Below are positions 62,085 through 64,000 of a stretch of DNA of 64,000 nucleotides, one piece after another. The stretch covers positions 36,063,001 to 36,127,000 of the forward strand of contig NC_059478.1 in the NCBI RefSeq assembly GCF_018139145.2, in the 5' to 3' direction. The notes under the pieces are model-generated. The model did no database searches. It had not been told where the DNA came from and saw only the letters and a list, made by a program, of their open reading frames with translations. How positions within the stretch are numbered: the stretch's first letter is position 1; each line of letters starts with the position of its first letter. Origin of the DNA: Gymnogyps californianus. Its lineage: Eukaryota > Chordata > Aves > Accipitriformes > Cathartidae. A program made the translations under genes and the position numbers.

Positions 62085-63530
62085 GCGTGTAATCACAAGG
62101 GACATGTTTTTTTCTCCCAGTGAATGACTGGTGTTCTACAGACCTATATCTTTGGAGACGCTGCCACCCCCAAACAGTCCTAGCGTGGGGAAGTACAGAA
62201 TAATATAATTATAAGGATTTGATTTAATCTTTCTCAAAATAGAGAAACTGGCTGGTTATTGTGAACACAGGTGCACTTTTTTTAGTAACTTGCTGAAGCT
62301 GTCACACACCCCCAGAAAAGTGTTTCAAAATTCAAATGCCGACAAGTTGCTCCGAAGACTCTCACAAGAACGCATTTACAAACCCCTCTACCTCAGGAAG
62401 AAAGTAATAGTTAAAGAAGGATTCCTCTCGGCGCGGAAGCAGCATTGCGTTTGAAATAAACCCGCTCTTAGATACCACTGCAAATTGATCAGAACATGTT
62501 GACTTCATCTGTTTCCAGACAAGGAGAACCCACAGCTCTCGGCAAGCTGTTCTCATTTACAATACAATGCTCTCGTAGTGTTGGCAAATGGGAAATCCCA
62601 GCGCTGGTGAATATACAGAAACCTTCATCTCCAGCTAACAATCCCTTAGGACCCTATTTGTAACGAAAGGGCCTTTGCATGCACATGCAGAACTACGCAG
62701 TTTGAGTGCTTGGCAGAGAGGCTGCGGATTTGAGTCTCAATCCTTTTAAAAAACTTTATGCTTATTCACAAAAAAAGTCTTTGTAGAGCTGGCTTAACAA
62801 AGGGGATGGCTGTGTTTCCACTGCCATGCATAATCCCTGCTCAGTTACTTCCAATTTACTGGAATAGCAATCCAGACAAGTCATTGCGCTGAACACAATG
62901 TGACAGCACTGCAGACATACTGTCTTTGTAAAATTAAAGCACAAGAAAGACTCCTCTTATAAGTTTAATAAGCGAGTCAGTTCCAATCTGGTACAACAAG
63001 ATTGTTTCCACATGATATTTTTCTCTTATACTTTGAGATAAAGGAAAAAACCCTGAACTTAGGAAATTTTGGACAGTACCCTGAGCTGATATTAAGCATT
63101 GTATCACCAAAGCCATTAATTAACATTAGACTAGAATTTGGCCCACTACTAATTTAACTTGATCAAAGTAATATATTACTTTTTTACAAGCTAGAAATTA
63201 ATCGCAGTTCACAAGGCAGATAAAGATAGGTACCTTTCTCTATTTTCTCAAATTTACTAGAAACCTTAATATATATTGCAAACCTTCATACTTACATCCA
63301 GTTCCAAAGATCACATGCACCCTGGTTTCTCACTGCTTTTGCTATTATTCAGAGTTACCATCTTTAAAATAGATACAGATCTAAACTTATTTCATACGGA
63401 ACGCCTTTACATACTAATGTAAATGTAACTAACGCGATGCATAAATTGCCTGCAAGCAGAGGGAGCTCTGACTCTTCTGAGAAGAGACTCGGTGGATCAG
63501 ATCCCAAGTGTCAACAGACGCAATTCGGCC
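62085..63530. other. Unique AT-rich noncoding sequence
   Basis: No gene or repeat is recognised in this interval. Confidence 0.5.
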
Positions 63531-63670
63531 AGTCCGTGTTTCCCCCCCAAAATCCGCCCCGGCAGTGCCCGGCTTTGCCGGCTGGCCCAGCGGTCAGTCA
63601 CCGCTCCCGGCCGCGGCACCGGCAGAGCTCGCCCTGCTCGGCCTCCATGCCAGCCCCACCGTTGCGCACA
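63531..63670. promoter_or_regulatory. Short CpG-dense patch
   Basis: About 140 bp has high GC content and many CpG dinucleotides (for example CCGCTCCCGGCCGCGGCACC at about 63601). It is too short for a standard CpG island. Three plus-strand frames overlap here and none is recognised. Confidence 0.3.
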
Positions 63671-64000
63671 GGGGGACTTTTTTTTTCACGCTAGCTGTAG
63701 AAATAAAACCTGTCGATAGTAACTGTTCAAAAGAAAATATTTTAATACAACAATGGGAACTTTACACGACAGTCTGTAGAAAACACCCTTGTCAAATACG
63801 AAGTATTCTGCATGACAGGCAAAAAGGGACACGATGACCATTCACTGCCTAAGAGAAAATGTAATAAATTTGCATTTCAGCCCATTTCCCAACATGTAAG
63901 TGAAGCCGTTATACCGGCTTCAAGGACGGATGTCATTAAGAAGGGCCGAGCCGTCCGGCCGCAGGCTGAGGCTCAGCTCGCACCGCTCCCCACCAACTCA
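63671..64000. other. Unique sequence ending in a CpG-rich edge
   Basis: AT-rich sequence to about 63920, then GC-rich and CpG-containing to the window end (GGGCCGAGCCGTCCGGCCGC at 63943-63962). The patch is cut by the window edge, so whether it belongs to a true CpG island or promoter cannot be seen. Confidence 0.4.

Noticed and set aside
62695..62745. tRNA-like B-box resemblance (GGATTTGAGTCTCAATCC).
   Set aside because: No A box, acceptor stem or cloverleaf can be drawn around it, and it is not a recognisable SINE.
1..64000. CRISPR arrays, operons, ribosome binding sites or bacterial genes.
   Set aside because: CR1 elements, base composition and the lack of coding density show this is vertebrate DNA, where these features are not expected. 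None was seen.

Overview
This is a 64 kb stretch of vertebrate, almost certainly avian, nuclear DNA with no protein-coding gene I can recognise. The lineage call rests on interspersed repeats. Several CR1 (chicken repeat 1) LINE fragments are present: one diagnostic 3' end at 29950-30395, shorter young copies at 5264-5350 and 12755-12975, and older sauropsid-type copies at 10985-11275, 35500-36735 and 51110-51290. Repeat load is low, as is usual for bird autosomal intergenic or intronic DNA. Every open frame I examined is short, many lack an ATG, and none encodes a domain I know apart from remnants of CR1 reverse transcriptase.

Layout. 0-12.7 kb: unique sequence with small GC-rich patches, a TATA plus GC-rich block near 1.1-1.5 kb that could be a promoter, a CR1 tail at 5.26 kb, a 14-bp tandem repeat at 7.9 kb, a possible conserved element at 9.6-10.1 kb and an old minus-strand CR1 at 11 kb. 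12.7-30.4 kb: a CR1 with the pol C-terminus, several perfect inverted repeats (12.66, 14.02 and 14.95 kb), regulatory-looking AT-rich blocks (18.1, 20.9 and 26.0 kb), two short minisatellites (25.3 and 26.6 kb) and the best-preserved CR1. 30.4-44.2 kb: a long degraded CR1 at 35.5-36.7 kb, a GA-rich tract and 27-bp minisatellite at 40.7-40.9 kb, and a dense run of enhancer-like sequence at 41.4-44.2 kb. 44.8-49.7 kb: two diverged direct repeats of about 160 bp, each with a TATA box in the same place, which look like LTR remnants and are not described by any repeat name I can give. 49.7-64 kb: mostly unique sequence with a CR1 relic, a homopurine tract at 56.34 kb, an RFX-like X-box at 57.14 kb, a G/T-rich tract at 62 kb, and CpG-dense patches at 63.5 kb and at the right edge.

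How it fits together. The window reads as a gene-poor region: a large intron or an intergenic desert. Its function, if any, would be cis-regulatory. Small GC-rich patches of 60-200 bp recur every few kb against an AT-rich background. They account for many of the spurious open frames. No operon, CRISPR array, tRNA, rRNA or intact mobile element was seen. I found no convincing new biological system. The strongest leads are the paired TATA-containing repeats, the inverted repeats, and the homeodomain-motif-rich blocks that need cross-species alignment.
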